Below, in pieces: positions 26,001 to 33,169 of a stretch of 40,446 bases of DNA. This stretch comes from an uncultured Anaerovibrio sp. (GTDB lineage: Bacteria > Bacillota > Negativicutes > Selenomonadales > Selenomonadaceae). Under the pieces are notes generated by a model. It ran no database searches. It was not told where the DNA came from and saw only the letters and a list, made by a program, of their open reading frames with translations. Numbering within the stretch: position 1 is the stretch's first letter; every line of letters begins with the position of its first letter. The DNA lies in contig CADACU010000013.1 of NCBI GenBank assembly GCA_902786545.1, positions 1 to 40,446 of the forward strand, given 5' to 3'. A program made the translations under genes and the position numbers.

Positions 26001-26207
26001 ATAGCCTACATTAAGCCCCAGCAAACCACAAATGGAAATCAAACCAATGGCCACAAAAACAATGCCGATAATTTCTGATTTACGGGTGGATGGTGTTTCT
26101 GGTATTTCAGTCTTATTTTTCTTTGTCTCTACCTTGTTTTTGGTTTTAATATGTTTATTACGCTTCCCTTTATCCTTGGAAGTTTTTTTTGTTATTTTTT
26201 TCTGCAA
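23082..26207 (-). CDS. ftsK: DNA translocase FtsK/SpoIIIE
   Basis: A 1041-aa septal DNA pump. A Lys-rich start is followed by four membrane helices (about residues 40-190). Then comes a long acidic Glu/Asp/Ser linker (about 210-580), the RecA-like motor with Walker A GATGSGKS near residue 704 and VVIIIDELADLM, and the C-terminal gamma winged helix that reads oriented DNA sites (SSFQRRYHIGYTRAGRLLD). The start is TTG at 26207 with GAGGTG 6 nt upstream. The frame stays open to 26336, but that would run through the promoter and repeat block. The promoter region matches that of the mqn operon. MATE and cobO follow. Confidence 0.95.
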   Translation of the reverse strand: MQKKITKKTSKDKGKRNKHIKTKNKVETKKNKTEIPETPSTRKSEIIGIVFVAIGLISICGLLGLNVGYMGLFFAKCLKYFFGIGAAVVSLLFVVCGGYYIMQHKKIGINKTSIGVLLLLISILAMYHHILIPVGKEIMPDSLANGGGLIGGVMAWLFHKPLGSTGTTICFAAAIIGSVLLATPWSLATGILYTKEASEMGAGVAKDVAEVVYDGAKNVGAKVQNQVGEQVQKLKNKKSFYDQTRDDSFIDDGPVMDSTDKRVEPGMDQGEIEPIIKLDGSTDAPSWQAPEPVGEKKSFDGPDMDGYVEPIGNGDGEYISQFAKKAAGNLNKNLEKLDTTNFVNVKENKIPEGTFDNWRLKGNDDEPLSEEELAEVMSLTAENGGFISSPDNNTPVDGEKSNEGQTSELDEQTFDFANATIEDGSFADVDEQSEEAEPEDEGPMVVNSIDELLEEADNDKDYHNLTINNSNEMEELEENAAEAETGFAIEFSSDNEGESSFAKSLPEDEIDDSVEADSPVEAPREAPVDKLAMAAELSQSSSEEEQKPLPPYEVPDVNLILDKKNKEKDEELEQEISDKAKVLAQTLKDFKVNASILSACHGPAVTRYEVKLAPGVKVNKLTGLADDIALSMAASSVRIEQIPNRSTIGIEVPNRKLESVQLREVLENPAFKEAKSNLTVGFGKDISGKAIFANLADMPHLLVAGATGSGKSVCINTIVTSILFKAKPDEVKFIMIDPKMVELSVYNDIPHLMVPVVTDSRKAAAVLNWSVQEMEKRYGLIAEAGVRNVETYNQYYADDKAKQLPSVVIIIDELADLMMVAPHDVEDAICRLAQKARAAGIYLVLATQRPSVNVITGVIKANIPSRISFAVTSQIDSRTILDSAGAEKLLGKGDMLFKPQTEPKSVRVQGAFVSDVEVERLVESIKQQGHKCEINQEIIDFTNRADSESEDGADAVKNKSNVDELLRQAVELVMQTGNASASSFQRRYHIGYTRAGRLLDTMEQLKIVGPPQGSKPREILVTEDQAFEIMDKLEEYLKEEK

Positions 26208-26241
26208 GATTTTCACCTCATTAAATAAAACACTGCATATT

Positions 26242-26335
26242 ATTATATCGCAGTTGTTCATATTTTTCCATTTCCATAAAAAAATACACCGAACCCCATT
26301 TAAACGAGTATAAATCTTTAACCTCGTTGTAATCA
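26242..26335 (-). promoter_or_regulatory. ftsK promoter with a diverged copy of the mqn repeat
   Basis: TATAAT on the minus strand (26242-26247) lies 35 nt before the ftsK start. CGCAGTTGTTCA (26249-26260, plus strand) is identical to the mqn repeat. The similarity runs on through an AT-rich hairpin TATTTTT/AAAAATA (26261-26267, 26280-26286) and GTATAAA, ending with AACGAG/CTCGTT (26303-26308, 26323-26328) where the mqn copies have GTCGA/TCGAC. Stem sequences differ but pairing is kept in both places. No normal -35 box is seen. Confidence 0.65.
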
Positions 26336-26340
26336 ACTAA

Positions 26341-26369
26341 AAAAGACTTGAGAATACCTCAAGTCTTTT
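26341..26369 (-). terminator. Terminator after the RNase H gene
   Basis: Perfect 12-bp stem AAAAGACTTGAG (26341-26352) with CTCAAGTCTTTT (26358-26369) and a 5-nt loop. On the minus strand it ends in a T-rich arm, 13 bp after the RNase H stop. Confidence 0.88.
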
Positions 26370-26382
26370 CACATATTATTTG

Positions 26383-26964
26383 TCAAATATCCAGTGCAGC
26401 CTTGGCCAACTTGTCCGCCAGCTCATTTCCGGCCACTCCGGTATGACCGGCCACCTTCACAAAGGAAAACCGCTCTTTTCGCTGCTGCATAAACCGGGCA
26501 TATTCCGTAGTCAAAGGAGTATTGGTCTTCCAATGCCCCAAAGCCCACTCAGAGAGGCCAACATAATCGTGGCAAATAATTATTTTGTCTACGCCGTTGG
26601 CTTCAGCCCAAAGCACCGCCTGTTTTGCGCCTTCGATTTCGCCGGCCACATTGTGCAGCTTGGCCGCTTCCTCGGAAGTACCTTTGCCCTTGTCCTGAAC
26701 TACCAACTGACCGTCCTTATATATTGCCATTCCCCAACTGTATTCGCCGTTGAAGTAGGACCCATCTACATAGGCTACCACTCCGTCCACCGGCAACACC
26801 GTTGTTTCTTCCCCGGACATATACGCCTCGGCTTCTTCCTTGGTAACAAACCCTTTAAATTTAGCTCCCTTATAGCCGACAGTCTGTTTCTGGCAATCAG
26901 CCCAGGTAGTATAAATCCCTGGCTGACGCCCCTGCTTTACTGCATAAAACTTCTTCTGTGCCAT
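26383..26964 (-). CDS. Ribonuclease H with N-terminal RNA/DNA hybrid-binding domain
   Basis: A 193-aa RNase HI. Residues 1-50 (KKFYAVKQGRQPGIYTTW, then KGFVTKEEAEAYM) form the viroplasmin-like hybrid-binding domain. The catalytic domain follows with Asp of AYVDGSYF, Glu of AGEIEGAK, Asp of CHDYVG and a last Asp in NELADKLA; HTGVAGNE is the flexible-loop His. It degrades RNA in RNA/DNA hybrids. The ATG overlaps the stop of the amidohydrolase gene (TAATG), so the two are coupled. Last gene of its operon, before a strong terminator. Confidence 0.93.
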   Translation of the reverse strand: MAQKKFYAVKQGRQPGIYTTWADCQKQTVGYKGAKFKGFVTKEEAEAYMSGEETTVLPVDGVVAYVDGSYFNGEYSWGMAIYKDGQLVVQDKGKGTSEEAAKLHNVAGEIEGAKQAVLWAEANGVDKIIICHDYVGLSEWALGHWKTNTPLTTEYARFMQQRKERFSFVKVAGHTGVAGNELADKLAKAALDI

Positions 26965-28247
26965 TATCGGTTCACCAAATCCATAGCCACAGCCTGTGCT
27001 TCATGTAGAATTCTTTCTTCATCCAAGGTGAGCACCTCACCCTTCTCCATAACTATCTTGCCATTACAAAGAACTGTATCCACAGAAGTGGAATTGGCTG
27101 AATAAACCAACAGAGAAACCAAATCATGGCGTGGACACCATTCGGTCCGATTCATATCGTAGAGAACGATATCCGCCTTATAGCCAGGCTCCAGCTTGCC
27201 TACCTTATCCAGAAGCAACGCCTTGGCACCATTTTCCGTCCCAAGCTTCAAGGCTTCCTTGGCTGGAACAGCCAATGGATCCAGCTCATTCACCTTGTGG
27301 AGCATCGCTGCCAATCGCACTTCCTCCAGCATGTCCAAATTGTTATTACTGGAGGCACCATCGGTACCTAATGCTACATTCACGCCCTCTTTAATCAGCC
27401 GTGGTACAGGCGATACACCACTGGCCAGTTTCATATTGGAGCCTGGATTATGAATAGCTGATATATTATGCTTCTTCATAATGGCAATATCCTCATCATC
27501 CAACCATACACAATGGGCTGCAATAGCTAGGAAATCAAACAATCCGGTATCTTCAATATACTTAAATGGCCGTTTGCCATACTGTTCCTGAATTTGCTTG
27601 ATTTCCGCCTGAGTCTCACTCATATGAATGTGAATTGGAATATTATATTTTCCGGCCAATTCCCGGGCATAGGCACAAAACTCCGGTGGACAGGTATATG
27701 GGGCATGTACCCCCATCATAATAGTAATAAGCCCATCACCGGCTCCATGGTAGTTCTCATATAAATGCACATTGTCTTCCAAGATCTGCCGACCAGCCGG
27801 GAACAAACCAATGGCACCCCGGGCAATTACACCACGAATACCCGCCTGAATGGTTGCTTCAATTACACTTTCCATATGTGGCCCATACATATCCGAAAAG
27901 GCGGTAGTACCGGTTTTAATCATCTCCAGGAGAGCCAGTTCGCCGCCAACCCGAATATCCTTTTCCACCATCTTGGCCTCGGTTGGCCAAATACGGTTAT
28001 TGAGCCAGTCCATCAGCTCCATATCATCACCATAGCTTCGCAGCATGGTCATAGAAGCATGGGTATGACCATTTACCAGACCAGGCACAGCAAAATGGTC
28101 CTTGCCATCTATTGTCCGGTCTGGAGCAAAATCCGCCGGAACAGCCCCAACTGCCAAAATTTCCGTATTTTCAATGGCAATGTCCGCTTCCTTGGTAGTA
28201 TAATCCGGCATCAGAACCGTTGCACCCTTTATCAATATTTTGCTCAA
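26964..28247 (-). CDS. mtaD: Amidohydrolase, MTA/SAH deaminase family (MtaD-like)
   Basis: A 427-aa metal-dependent deaminase of the ATZ/TRZ and MtaD group. It has the metal-binding VNGHTHASMTMLR, the family LMDWLNNRIWPTEAK, HMSET, AAHCVWLDDEDIA, HNPGSNMKL and ALGTDGASSNNNLD. Known: members deaminate methylthioadenosine, S-adenosylhomocysteine or adenosine, and close relatives deaminate aminodeoxyfutalosine. Given the mqn genes and the Asn-type phosphorylase at 129-977, it could supply futalosine; MTA/SAH salvage is equally likely. The start is TTG at 28247 with GGAGGG 7 nt before it. It is followed by the RNase H gene and preceded by an M15 peptidase gene. Confidence 0.85.
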   Translation of the reverse strand: MSKILIKGATVLMPDYTTKEADIAIENTEILAVGAVPADFAPDRTIDGKDHFAVPGLVNGHTHASMTMLRSYGDDMELMDWLNNRIWPTEAKMVEKDIRVGGELALLEMIKTGTTAFSDMYGPHMESVIEATIQAGIRGVIARGAIGLFPAGRQILEDNVHLYENYHGAGDGLITIMMGVHAPYTCPPEFCAYARELAGKYNIPIHIHMSETQAEIKQIQEQYGKRPFKYIEDTGLFDFLAIAAHCVWLDDEDIAIMKKHNISAIHNPGSNMKLASGVSPVPRLIKEGVNVALGTDGASSNNNLDMLEEVRLAAMLHKVNELDPLAVPAKEALKLGTENGAKALLLDKVGKLEPGYKADIVLYDMNRTEWCPRHDLVSLLVYSANSTSVDTVLCNGKIVMEKGEVLTLDEERILHEAQAVAMDLVNR

Positions 28248-28292
28248 TTTTTATCCCTCCATTATTCCAGGTTGATATATAACCCTTTAATA

Positions 28293-28919
28293 TTAAATTC
28301 TGCTTTTGTATTCCGGGTACCATTTTAAAATCTGTTCAGCCGGAATTTCAAAATGCTGGTAATCCTTTTCTTCGTCCCAGTCACCGCCCCAGTCAAAGCC
28401 ATTTTCCACAAACAGCTTATAGCAAAGGTCATTCTTTTCCAGCTTGTAATCAAAATCATTATCCCGCTCCATATATGGCCTGCCAGCGGCGGGAGCAATG
28501 TAGAGTCCACTCTCAATGGTCTTTATATATGGGTTATACAGCGGGTTAATATCCACCGCAAGACCAAAACCATGCTTGGAAATCCGATCAGTATGGGCTA
28601 CCAAACGATAATTGAAGCAGGAGCTGTTGTTATTCGTCATAGACAGCTCATCATCGGCGTGATACTCATCAATAAGATTGCACTTTTCAATTGGATAACC
28701 TGCATCAAAAAGCTTTTGGAAAATGTCCAGCAACCGGTCAGCAATATGATGGTTGCAAATCATTTCCCCGCTAAGGGTTTCCCCCTTGAGGTTTTTATGG
28801 AGAAAATGGATGTACCGCAATTCCGTCTCAGGCAGAATACAACCTTTGGCATAGGATTTGCCTTTTATCTGAAATGACAACTCTTGCGTAATTTCCGTCT
28901 TAAAAAAATCATTATCCAT
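28293..28919 (-). CDS. M15-family D-Ala-D-Ala carboxypeptidase-like metallopeptidase
   Basis: A 208-aa protein with the M15 zinc site: HGFGLAVDINP provides His and Asp and DYQHFEIP the last His, in the order seen in VanY and phage endolysin peptidases. NNNSSCFNYR comes before it. The N-terminal 80 residues are not recognised. No signal peptide is visible, so how it would reach peptidoglycan is unclear. ATG 28919 lies 7 nt after GGGGAGGG; an ATG at 28952 has no such site. A good promoter at 28971-28999 serves this gene, mtaD and the RNase H gene. Confidence 0.8.
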   Translation of the reverse strand: MDNDFFKTEITQELSFQIKGKSYAKGCILPETELRYIHFLHKNLKGETLSGEMICNHHIADRLLDIFQKLFDAGYPIEKCNLIDEYHADDELSMTNNNSSCFNYRLVAHTDRISKHGFGLAVDINPLYNPYIKTIESGLYIAPAAGRPYMERDNDFDYKLEKNDLCYKLFVENGFDWGGDWDEEKDYQHFEIPAEQILKWYPEYKSRI

Positions 28920-29283
28920 ACTTATGCCCTCCCCACATTTATTTTCCATCATAAACTGGCTTACCCTTTAATAATATTTTATTCACCATTATAAGTCAAT
29001 TAAAACGCTTTTACCTGTACCATTTAATGGTTTCCCTACTTTATCTTTCCAATAATATCATCCTGTTTTACTTCCATGAGCGATTATATGCCCTGATAAC
29101 CAATGACTGCACATAAAAATGCCCTGACTCCGGAGATAAGACCAAGGCCGTGGCTGGGTATGTGGGTAGGTATATTTTAATATCACAATTATTTGTATTT
29201 AGTCAAAATCACCGTAGACTATGAGCGGAAGAGATATTAAAATGGAATATAGTAACTAAAACACTACAAAAAGGACTGTTTCT
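28920..29283. other. Divergent intergenic region, 364 bp
   Basis: It holds the minus-strand promoter of the M15 gene (28971-28999) and presumably the plus-strand promoter of the OppA-like gene, for which only a weak candidate is seen (TTGTAT at 29190, 16 nt, TAGACT at 29212). ATGCCCTGA occurs twice (about 29089 and 29120). No tRNA, coding ORF or strong hairpin was recognised. Confidence 0.6.
28971..28999 (-). promoter_or_regulatory. Promoter of the M15-mtaD-RNase H operon
   Basis: TTGACT (28994-28999), a 17-nt spacer and TATTAT (28971-28976) on the minus strand, about 50 nt before the ATG at 28919. Confidence 0.75.
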
Positions 29284-30864
29284 ATGAAAAAAATAACTTC
29301 TATTACTATACTGCTTTTCTGTCTTATCTGGCTTATTACCGGCTGTGGCAATGAGCAAAAATACAATCCCGACACTACTATTTCTATGGCACTGTCCAGT
29401 GAGCCGTCTTCCCTGGACCCGGCCATGACCTACGGGTTGTCGGAAAGCACCGTTGAACTGGCCATTTTCGAAGGACTTACCCGACTCGACGAGCATAACA
29501 TCCCTCAGCCAGCTTTAGCGGAACACTGGGAAATATCCCCGGATGGCCTTACCTATACCTTCTATTTAAGACATAATATACAGTGGACTGACGGTACGCC
29601 GATTACTGCCCACGATTTTGTCTATTCCTGGAACCGGATCCTCAATCCGGACACAGGCTGTGGCAACTCCTATATGCTGTTCAATATCCTTAATGCCGAA
29701 GAATACAACAGCGGTGAAGCCACTGAGGCTGAGGTGGGATTAAAGGCCCTTGATGACCATACTTTACAGGTGACCTTAAAGGAGCCGGCAGCATATTTTC
29801 TGAACCTTACGGCCTTTCATGCCTTTTATCCGGTGCCGAAGCACATCGTAGACAATGCCCCGGACACCTGGGCCAGCAACAGCAATACCATTATTGGCTG
29901 CGGTCCTTTTAAAATCATCAAATGGACTCATGCCAGCGAAATAATTCTGGAGCGGAACGAAACCTACTGGAACAGTGAAGTTGTAAAATCCGACCACATA
30001 AAAATGCCGATAAGTGAATCCCGGAGCACTCGTCTCACTATGCTGGAAAGCCATCTCACTGATTTAATAATTGACCCGCCGGCAGCGGATGAAGCCCGGC
30101 TCACCCAAATGGGCTTGTACAAAACCACCCCGATGCTGGGAACCAGTTATTATGTATTTAATGTAACCAAACCGCCTTTTGACAATGTTGATGTGCGTAA
30201 AGCCTTTGCCATGTCAATCGCCCGGCAGGATTTGATTGACAAGGTCATAAAAAATGGCAAGAAACCGGCCTATACCTTTGTGCCTCCTGGAATAACAGTT
30301 GATAATAAGGATTTTATCAGCGAAAGCGGTCATCTTATTGAAGAGGATGTACAACAGGCCCAAAAACTGCTGAAATCCTCCGGATATAACGGCGAACCGA
30401 TAACCATCCTCTATAACACCAGCGAAGTAAACAAGGCAATTTCCGAGGCAATTCAGGCCATGTGGAAAACAAATCTTGGTGTGGAAGTCGAACTGACCAA
30501 TCAGGAGACCAAGGTTTTCTACGACAGCCGGGAACACGGCCAATATCAGATTGCTATCGCCAACTGGGTGGCGGATTTTGCTGACCCGGTAAATTTTCTT
30601 GATGTTTTTTCTGACAAAACCAACGATGCCCAATACCACAATCCGGCCTACAACCAGCTTATGGCATTGGCTCACAAGGAAATAAATCCACATAAACGGC
30701 TGGAGTATCTTCATCAAGCTGAAAAAATGCTATTTGATGACTGCGTGATAATTCCGCTGTATTATACCAATCAGGTTTTGGTGGTCAATCCGGCCTTTAA
30801 AGATTACATCTGCTCTCCAATGGGCACCATCGACCTTATAAAGGCTTACAAGGAGAAACAATAA
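29284..30864 (+). CDS. Peptide ABC transporter substrate-binding lipoprotein (OppA-like)
   Basis: A 526-aa family 5 solute-binding protein. The N-terminus is a lipoprotein signal with lipobox LITGC, Cys21 being the lipidated residue. The mature part shows SSEPSSLDPAMTYGLSE, the family signature GLTYTFYLRHNIQWTDGTPITAHDFVYSW, and a C-terminal NWVADFADPVNFLD. It probably binds oligopeptides. No permease or ATPase genes are adjacent, so it either serves a distant Opp system or acts as an orphan. The next gene, an M20 peptidase, overlaps its stop (TAATG), which ties peptide capture to peptide hydrolysis. The ribosome site is weak (AAGGAC). Confidence 0.9.
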   Translation: MKKITSITILLFCLIWLITGCGNEQKYNPDTTISMALSSEPSSLDPAMTYGLSESTVELAIFEGLTRLDEHNIPQPALAEHWEISPDGLTYTFYLRHNIQWTDGTPITAHDFVYSWNRILNPDTGCGNSYMLFNILNAEEYNSGEATEAEVGLKALDDHTLQVTLKEPAAYFLNLTAFHAFYPVPKHIVDNAPDTWASNSNTIIGCGPFKIIKWTHASEIILERNETYWNSEVVKSDHIKMPISESRSTRLTMLESHLTDLIIDPPAADEARLTQMGLYKTTPMLGTSYYVFNVTKPPFDNVDVRKAFAMSIARQDLIDKVIKNGKKPAYTFVPPGITVDNKDFISESGHLIEEDVQQAQKLLKSSGYNGEPITILYNTSEVNKAISEAIQAMWKTNLGVEVELTNQETKVFYDSREHGQYQIAIANWVADFADPVNFLDVFSDKTNDAQYHNPAYNQLMALAHKEINPHKRLEYLHQAEKMLFDDCVIIPLYYTNQVLVVNPAFKDYICSPMGTIDLIKAYKEKQ

Positions 30865-31991
30865 TGTCTGATATAAAAAAAGAACTTTGCCGGCTGACAG
30901 ATAAATACCAGCCACTTCTAAATGAAATTGCCGATTATATCCATCAAAACCCGGAGCTGGGCTGTGAAGAACATAAAGCTGCTGCTTTCCTGCAGAATAT
31001 ACTTGCTGACCATGGCTTTACCATATCAAATAAACTGGCCGGAAAATTCCCCACGGCCTTTAAGGCTACCAAAGGTGAAGGTCCCTCTCATATCGGCTTT
31101 CTGGCTGAATACGACGCCCTGCCGGAAATCGGTCACGGCTGTGGCCACAATTTAATCGCTGCAATGAGTGTAACAGCGGCTATAGTCTGTAATGAGGTAT
31201 TGGGAAATGAAGCCACTATTTCCGTGTTTGGCTGCCCGGCTGAGGAAACCGTTGGCAGTAAAGTTATGCTGAGTGAACAGGGGGTATTCGATGGATTGGA
31301 TGCAGCCCTTATCTGTCATCCCGGCAGTGAAACCTCCTTTGGCGGCACCTCTTATGCTACCCATCCCCTGCAAATTACCTTCATCGGTAAACCGGCCCAT
31401 GTGGCAGACCCGGATTATCACGGTATAAATGCTTTGGATGCCTTAGTAGATTTCTACCAACAGCTTGAAGGTTTGGCCAAAACCTTCACTGAGCCGCATA
31501 TTCTGGGGAAGATTATTACAGAAGGCGGCACCGCTCCCAATATCATCCCGGATAGGGCTGTGATGCGGGCTACCATTCGGGCCCTACGGGCAGAATACCT
31601 GGAAGATATTATGCTTCCTAAAATTAAACAGCTGGCCCAACAGGTTTCAGATGCTCACGGTACCCGATTAGAGCTATACCATTATGAACCGCTGTTTAAA
31701 AATATGCTGAATGATAAACAGCTTCAAGCCTATGCTATGGCCAATTTTCAATCACTAGGCCTGACGGATATGACTACATATCCTGACGATTATGCCGATG
31801 GCTCCACTGATGTAGGCAATGTAAGTCATATTGTACCTACTATTCAACCTGAAATAAAAATTGGCGACCAAATTGCCGCCCACACGCCGGAATTCGCCAA
31901 AGCTGCTGCCAGTGCATATGGCAAGGAAATGGCCCTAAAAGCCGTCAAGGGTCTGTGTATGACTGTGGCAGATGTAATCAAAAAGGGCTGA
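30864..31991 (+). CDS. M20-family metallopeptidase (PM20D2/AbgB-like)
   Basis: A 375-aa zinc amidohydrolase. It has NPELGCEEHKAAAFL, the substrate-loop AEYDALPEIGHGCGHNL with metal His residues, PAEETVGSK with the catalytic Glu pair, and a lid domain (ITFIGKPAHVADPDYHGINALDAL). No signal peptide, so cytosolic. Known relatives cleave dipeptides or aminobenzoyl-glutamate-type amides. It is coupled to the OppA-like gene, so it probably cleaves an imported peptide. A perfect 13-bp terminator stem overlaps its stop codon. The exact substrate is unknown. Confidence 0.87.
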   Translation: MSDIKKELCRLTDKYQPLLNEIADYIHQNPELGCEEHKAAAFLQNILADHGFTISNKLAGKFPTAFKATKGEGPSHIGFLAEYDALPEIGHGCGHNLIAAMSVTAAIVCNEVLGNEATISVFGCPAEETVGSKVMLSEQGVFDGLDAALICHPGSETSFGGTSYATHPLQITFIGKPAHVADPDYHGINALDALVDFYQQLEGLAKTFTEPHILGKIITEGGTAPNIIPDRAVMRATIRALRAEYLEDIMLPKIKQLAQQVSDAHGTRLELYHYEPLFKNMLNDKQLQAYAMANFQSLGLTDMTTYPDDYADGSTDVGNVSHIVPTIQPEIKIGDQIAAHTPEFAKAAASAYGKEMALKAVKGLCMTVADVIKKG

Positions 31992-32011
31992 ACCACAAGG
32001 TTCAGCCCTTT
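31982..32011. terminator. Bidirectional terminator
   Basis: AAAGGGCTGAACC (31982-31994) pairs perfectly with GGTTCAGCCCTTT (31999-32011), loop ACAA. It includes the stop codon of the M20 gene. On the minus strand it ends in TTTTT, after the FliD-like gene. Confidence 0.88.
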
Positions 32012-32022
32012 ACTAATATCTA

Positions 32023-32892
32023 TCAGAAATACATATTGAAAAAGTTTCCCATATTTGCATAGCCGTTCATCCGTAACAAGGCACTGCCGGTATATACCTG
32101 GGCTGTCTTCAGTTCTTTCCCAAACAGGGACTCAACCGATGGGAACAACTTATCCTTCTGGGAATTAGCGGTTTGAATGTGAGACTCGGTCTTGCCAGCC
32201 AAGCCATCCTGTCCCAAAATTCGTGAAACCTTGTCCGGTGAAGAAGTAATGGCATTGGTCAATCTTTCTTCATCAACAGACAGGCTGCCATCCTTGCCTA
32301 CACTAATACCAATACTCTGATAATTTGAGGCCCGATACGCAGTGTCGGCAAACATTTCACTAACACGCCCCATCCGTTTGGAAATGGACGCATTATCCTT
32401 CATAAAGCTGACGGCATCATTGTAGCTACTTACAAAGTCCTTAACATTCTTTACTGCCGTCTTCAGCTCATCACTCATCTCAGTCTTTGTGCCGGTGGTA
32501 GTCTTGCCATCCTTATCAGTAGTGGTAACTTCCGATTTGGTCAAGGCATCCTTGCCAACATTAAAATTCGTGGAACGAAGATTTTTTGTCGCCTTGGACA
32601 AATCACTCATAACAGAGCTGAAATCCTCGTTAAACTCCTTGCGGGTACTCTCATAGGAACTCAATAGCTCCCTGGCCCCTTCCTTAATGCCATAAACATC
32701 GGCCGCATTAAGGCTATAAGAATTGCCACTGTTCTGGGAACCGGCATAGCTGTTCCACATATCAGAGATATTAGAGACATTATTGGTTTTGCTGGTGGCA
32801 TTCCTATTGCCATACAGACCAACCCCTTGATCCTGAGCTAACTGGTAAAAACTGTATTCGTTTTTAGCCATCGATGAAATCGTCATAGCCAT
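32023..32892 (-). CDS. Orphan protein with FliD C-terminal-like region
   Basis: A 289-aa protein with no signal peptide and no other recognised domain. Residues about 135-270 look like the flagellar cap FliD C-terminal domain: LKTAVKNVKDFVSSYNDAVSFM, then ISVGKDGSLSVDEERLTNAITSSPDKVSRIL, close to the family pattern of a Gly-x-Leu-x-Leu-Asp-Glu strand followed by a helix. The N-terminal 130 residues are Ser/Asn-rich and lack the usual FliD N-terminal domain. Full FliD is longer, usually above 400 aa. No flagellar genes are near. It may be a flagellar accessory or export substrate. A good ribosome site (GGGAGGAG) lies 7 nt before the ATG. The roughly 150-nt leader is structured. Confidence 0.6.
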   Translation of the reverse strand: MAMTISSMAKNEYSFYQLAQDQGVGLYGNRNATSKTNNVSNISDMWNSYAGSQNSGNSYSLNAADVYGIKEGARELLSSYESTRKEFNEDFSSVMSDLSKATKNLRSTNFNVGKDALTKSEVTTTDKDGKTTTGTKTEMSDELKTAVKNVKDFVSSYNDAVSFMKDNASISKRMGRVSEMFADTAYRASNYQSIGISVGKDGSLSVDEERLTNAITSSPDKVSRILGQDGLAGKTESHIQTANSQKDKLFPSVESLFGKELKTAQVYTGSALLRMNGYANMGNFFNMYF

Positions 32893-32961
32893 AACTCATT
32901 CTCCTCCCATCCGTGAAACCTCTATACATCCTGTAAAATGAAACTTATCCTGGGCTTTATT

Positions 32962-33034
32962 GGTGCTCTGCTCCCACCTAAGAGATGATTGCCTTAGCAC
33001 CCGTTAGCACAGGTAAAATCAGTACATACGGGTG
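32962..33034 (-). promoter_or_regulatory. Structured 5' leader of the FliD-like gene
   Basis: From the promoter at 33051-33079 to the start is about 150 nt. Minus-strand stem CACCCGT/ACGGGTG (33028-33034, 32998-33004) overlaps a second, exclusive pairing GGTGCT/AGCACC (32996-33001, 32962-32967), which encloses CTAAG/CTTAG (32993-32997, 32978-32982). The order GGCAA ... GGTGGGAGCAGAGC recalls the GEMM-I cyclic-di-GMP riboswitch core (GGCAAACC ... GGGACGCAAAGC), but key bases differ and no GAAA loop is seen. ACAGGATGT and the GGA-rich ribosome site may bind CsrA. Confidence 0.4.
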
Positions 33035-33050
33035 TATTTATTCCTAGCTT

Positions 33051-33079
33051 AGTTTACCATACCACCACTAAAGTGTCAA
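33051..33079 (-). promoter_or_regulatory. Promoter of the FliD-like gene
   Basis: A perfect TTGACA (33074-33079), a 17-nt spacer and TAAACT (33051-33056) on the minus strand. No sigma-28 pattern is seen, though the gene product resembles a flagellar protein. Confidence 0.78.
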
Positions 33080-33125
33080 TAAATAGTAAAAAGTTATTAA
33101 CAGTTTTATTAACATATTCACAGCA

Positions 33126-33169
33126 AAAAGCAAGGAAGTTTACACAAAAGTGTAAACTTCCTTGCTTTT
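33126..33169 (-). terminator. 20-bp terminator hairpin inside a gene end
   Basis: A perfect 20-bp inverted repeat (33126-33145 and 33150-33169) with loop AAAA, the longest perfect stem in the window. It encodes the last eight codons of the GIY-YIG gene and ends the five-gene operon. Confidence 0.92.

Noticed and set aside
26208-26336. N-terminal extension of FtsK in the open frame
   Set aside because: It would translate the promoter and repeat block; TTG 26207 has GAGGTG at ideal spacing.
28953-29283. Small RNA or riboswitch in the M15/OppA gap
   Set aside because: Only a repeated ATGCCCTGA and weak pairings were found; no stable or known fold.
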